Origin: Paracoccaceae bacterium
GTDB lineage: Bacteria; Pseudomonadota; Alphaproteobacteria; Rhodobacterales; Rhodobacteraceae
Direction of reading: 5' to 3'
Length of the DNA: 7,541 nucleotides
Assembly (NCBI GenBank): GCA_026997055.1
Contig: JALWJU010000106.1
Coordinates: 1 to 7,541, forward strand
Shown here: in pieces, positions 6,003 to 7,541 of the stretch
Position numbering within the stretch: the stretch's first letter is position 1
How the letters are laid out: each line of letters starts with the position of its first letter
Notes under the pieces: model-generated
Databases searched by the model: none
What the model saw: the letters and a program-made list of their open reading frames with translations, nothing else
What the model was told of the DNA's origin: nothing
Made by a program: the position numbers and the translations under genes

Positions 6003-6623
6003 TTGCGCTACCGCATATCCATCCTCGCCGCGCTGTTCGGCGCGCTCTGGTTCGGCGGGCTCGCCGCGGTGGGCCTGCCCGGGAGCGGCTGGATCGCGGC
6101 GGTCGATGCGCGCCTCGGCGCATGGATCGCCGGGCTCAGGAGCCCCGAGGGGCTCGCCCTTTTCCGTCTCGTCACCGCCCTGGGCAACAAGGAAACCATC
6201 ATCGCGCTCGCCGTCCTCGTCAGCCTGCTGTTCTGGCGGCGGGGCCGGGGGCAGGTGGCGGCGCTCTGGCTGGTGCCGATCGGCGCCGCGCTCACCACCA
6301 CCTGGCTGAAAACGGCCTTTGCCCGCCCACGCCCGGATTTCGCATTGCAAAACCTCCCGGATTTCTCCTTTCCCAGCGGCCATGCCACCGGGGCGATGGC
6401 CTTTTACGGCTTTCTGGCCTGGCTGATGGTGCGAAACGGCTGGCTCAGGCCCGGGCCGGGGCTTGCGCTGGGGGCGCTGGTGGTCGGCCTGATCGGCTTC
6501 AGCCGGCTCTATCTGGGGGTGCATTACCTCTCGGATGTGCTCAACGGCTACCTCGTGGGTGCTCTCTGGGCGCTGGCCGGGGCGCATTTTCTGCGCGAAT
6601 CCCGGGAAAATTCCGGAAATTGA
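6003..6623 (+). CDS. PAP2-family membrane phosphatase
   Basis: This is an integral-membrane phosphatase of the type-2 phosphatidic acid phosphatase superfamily, which dephosphorylates lipid phosphates such as undecaprenyl pyrophosphate, phosphatidic acid or phosphatidylglycerol phosphate at the inner membrane. It has 206 residues. All three catalytic motifs are present: KTAFARPRP (K103, R110, P111), PSGH (124-127, with H127) and SRLYLGVHYLSD (R168, nucleophile H174, D178). About six membrane segments lie near 5-25, 66-79, 85-103, 128-143, 153-172 and 180-197. The start is TTG 6003: no in-frame ATG or GTG exists between the rpsI stop and here, and GGAGG lies four bases upstream. The natural substrate cannot be decided from sequence. 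It follows rpsI by 48 bases with a terminator between, so expression may depend on readthrough of that terminator or on a promoter I cannot see. Confidence 0.9.
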   Translation: MRYRISILAALFGALWFGGLAAVGLPGSGWIAAVDARLGAWIAGLRSPEGLALFRLVTALGNKETIIALAVLVSLLFWRRGRGQVAALWLVPIGAALTTTWLKTAFARPRPDFALQNLPDFSFPSGHATGAMAFYGFLAWLMVRNGWLRPGPGLALGALVVGLIGFSRLYLGVHYLSDVLNGYLVGALWALAGAHFLRESRENSGN

Positions 6624-6647
6624 TGCCCCCTTTCCCCCGCGCGGTTG

Positions 6648-6668
6648 CGATTTTTCGCAGAAAAATCG
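6648..6668. repeat. AT-rich perfect inverted repeat upstream of glnE
   Basis: CGATTTTTC, GCA, GAAAAATCG is a perfect 9-bp inverted repeat with a 3-base centre, located in the 105-base gap between the PAP2 gene and glnE, about 60 bases before glnE. The A5/T5 arms contrast sharply with the GC-rich surroundings. No T run follows on either strand, so it is not an ordinary terminator. It may be a regulator binding site or a hairpin ending the PAP2 message. Confidence 0.75.
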
Positions 6669-6693
6669 GGGGCCCGGCCGCTGCCGTTCGCGC

Positions 6694-6722
6694 TTGACCC
6701 GTTTTCGCCATGCGCCCATGCT
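6694..6722 (+). promoter_or_regulatory. Weak candidate glnE promoter
   Basis: TTGACC (6694-6699), a 17-base spacer and CATGCT (6717-6722) could form a promoter. The -35 is good but the -10 is poor, and it would place the transcription start practically at the glnE start codon. Confidence 0.2.
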
Positions 6723-6728
6723 GCGCGC

Positions 6729-7541
6729 ATGGAGCCGCTTGCCTTTTCCGCCCGTCTTTCCCGCCAGCCCCTGCCGTTCGATCCCGGGCGCGGGGCCGAG
6801 GCACTGGAAAGGCTGCCCGACTGCCCGCCGGAACTGGCCGGGCTGATCAGGGGCGCGGCCGGGTGCAGCCCCTATCTTGGCGATCTGGTGTCAAGGGAGG
6901 CTGCCTGGCTGGGGACGGCGCTTGCCCGGGCGCCCGAGGCGGCGCTTGAGGATGCGCTGCGTCTGGACGGGGGCAGGGAGGACATGCCGGGAGAGGCCGG
7001 GCCGGATGAGGCCGGCCTGCGCAGCGCCCTGCGCCGGGCCAAGCGCCGGGTGGCGCTGCTGGTGGGGCTGGCGGATCTGGGCGGGGTTTTCGACCTGGGA
7101 GAGGTCACCGCCGCCCTGACCCGGCTGGCCGACATGGCCTGCCATGAGGCACTCGTCTTTCAGGTCGGCCGCGAGATCGCCCGTGGCAAGCTGCCGGGGC
7201 AGGGGGAGGCGGATATCGCCGTCGCGGGTGGCGCGGTGGCGCTGGCAATGGGCAAGATGGGGGCCCATGAGCTCAATTATTCGTCCGATATCGACCTGAT
7301 CGTCCTGTTCGACGAAAGCCGCTACGCGCGCGACGATTTCCACGCCGCGCGCGCCGCCCTGATCCGGGCCACGCGGCGGATGGTGGCGATGCTCTCGGAG
7401 CAGACCCACGAGGGCTATGTGTTTCGCACCGATCTGCGCCTGCGTCCCGACCCTTCGGTGACGCCGGTCTGTCTCTCGATGGAGGCCGCCGAGCGCTATT
7501 ACGAGAGCCTGGGGCGCAGCTGGGAGCGGGCCGCCTTCATC
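6729..7541 (+). CDS. glnE: Bifunctional glutamine synthetase adenylyltransferase/deadenylyltransferase (partial, N-terminal part)
   Basis: GlnE adds AMP to, and removes it from, a tyrosine of glutamine synthetase in response to the PII protein and glutamine, setting nitrogen assimilation. I translated 271 residues from ATG 6729 to the window edge with no stop; full proteins are about 930-980 residues, so this is the N-terminal (deadenylylating) nucleotidyltransferase region. Identification rests on ALAMGKMGAHELNYSSDIDL (171-190, the nucleotidyltransferase motif with the paired Asp of SSDIDL), YVFRTDLRLRPDP (230-242) and YYESLGRSWERAAFI (257-271), all characteristic of GlnE. Residues 1-160 are the less conserved helical N-terminus, with a low-complexity Gly/Glu/Pro stretch at about 80-95. 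The ATG has no clear Shine-Dalgarno, and two other ATGs just upstream (6710, 6718) are out of frame. The family call is firm; the exact start is less certain. Confidence 0.95.
   Translation, partial: MEPLAFSARLSRQPLPFDPGRGAEALERLPDCPPELAGLIRGAAGCSPYLGDLVSREAAWLGTALARAPEAALEDALRLDGGREDMPGEAGPDEAGLRSALRRAKRRVALLVGLADLGGVFDLGEVTAALTRLADMACHEALVFQVGREIARGKLPGQGEADIAVAGGAVALAMGKMGAHELNYSSDIDLIVLFDESRYARDDFHAARAALIRATRRMVAMLSEQTHEGYVFRTDLRLRPDPSVTPVCLSMEAAERYYESLGRSWERAAFI

Noticed and set aside
5229..6719. 496-codon open frame opposite rplM, rpsI and the PAP2 gene
   Set aside because: It spans three firmly identified genes and two gaps on the other strand and has a charged, low-complexity translation.
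6681..6780. CTGCCGTTCG present at 6681-6690 and 6771-6780
   Set aside because: A 10-bp match in GC-rich sequence, one copy inside glnE, with no other shared flanking sequence; probably chance.

Overview
The window is GC-rich, densely coding bacterial chromosome and looks like an alphaproteobacterium, most likely of the Rhodobacterales. That placement is an inference from three things: the enolase sequence, an S9 ribosomal protein with the long acidic/Ala-Pro N-terminal extension common in that class, and a TRAP transporter of the kind abundant there. I saw no mobile element, CRISPR array, tRNA or rRNA.

Left part (1-2414, minus strand): a three-gene tripartite TRAP transporter operon, dctP-dctQ-dctM, read right to left. 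dctP (periplasmic binding protein) and dctQ (small membrane subunit) are complete. dctM (large permease subunit) runs off the left edge. A strong hairpin lies between dctP and dctQ, and a possible anti-Shine-Dalgarno stem precedes dctP. Divergent from the operon (2583-3326, plus) is a LuxR/GerE-type regulator that is the natural candidate for controlling the transporter. The substrate cannot be read from the sequence, and no catabolic genes lie next to the transporter.

Middle part (3327-4992): a short convergent gap with a 12-bp tandem repeat, then eno (enolase, minus strand, complete). A 264-bp divergent regulatory region follows; it appears to hold back-to-back promoters for eno and for the ribosomal-protein operon, plus a hairpin and an 8-bp tandem repeat in the eno leader.

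Right part (4993-7541, plus): rplM-rpsI (L13-S9), an intrinsic terminator with a UUCG tetraloop directly after rpsI, a PAP2-family membrane phosphatase starting at TTG only 14 bases past the terminator's T run, an AT-rich perfect inverted repeat, and the first 271 codons of glnE (glutamine synthetase adenylyltransferase/deadenylyltransferase), which runs off the right edge.

Most of the content is ordinary housekeeping plus one transporter. The observations most worth a second look are RNA-level or regulatory: the structures around the dctP and dctQ start sites, the terminator squeezed against the PAP2 start, and the unexplained AT-rich inverted repeat before glnE. I found no convincing new multi-gene system.
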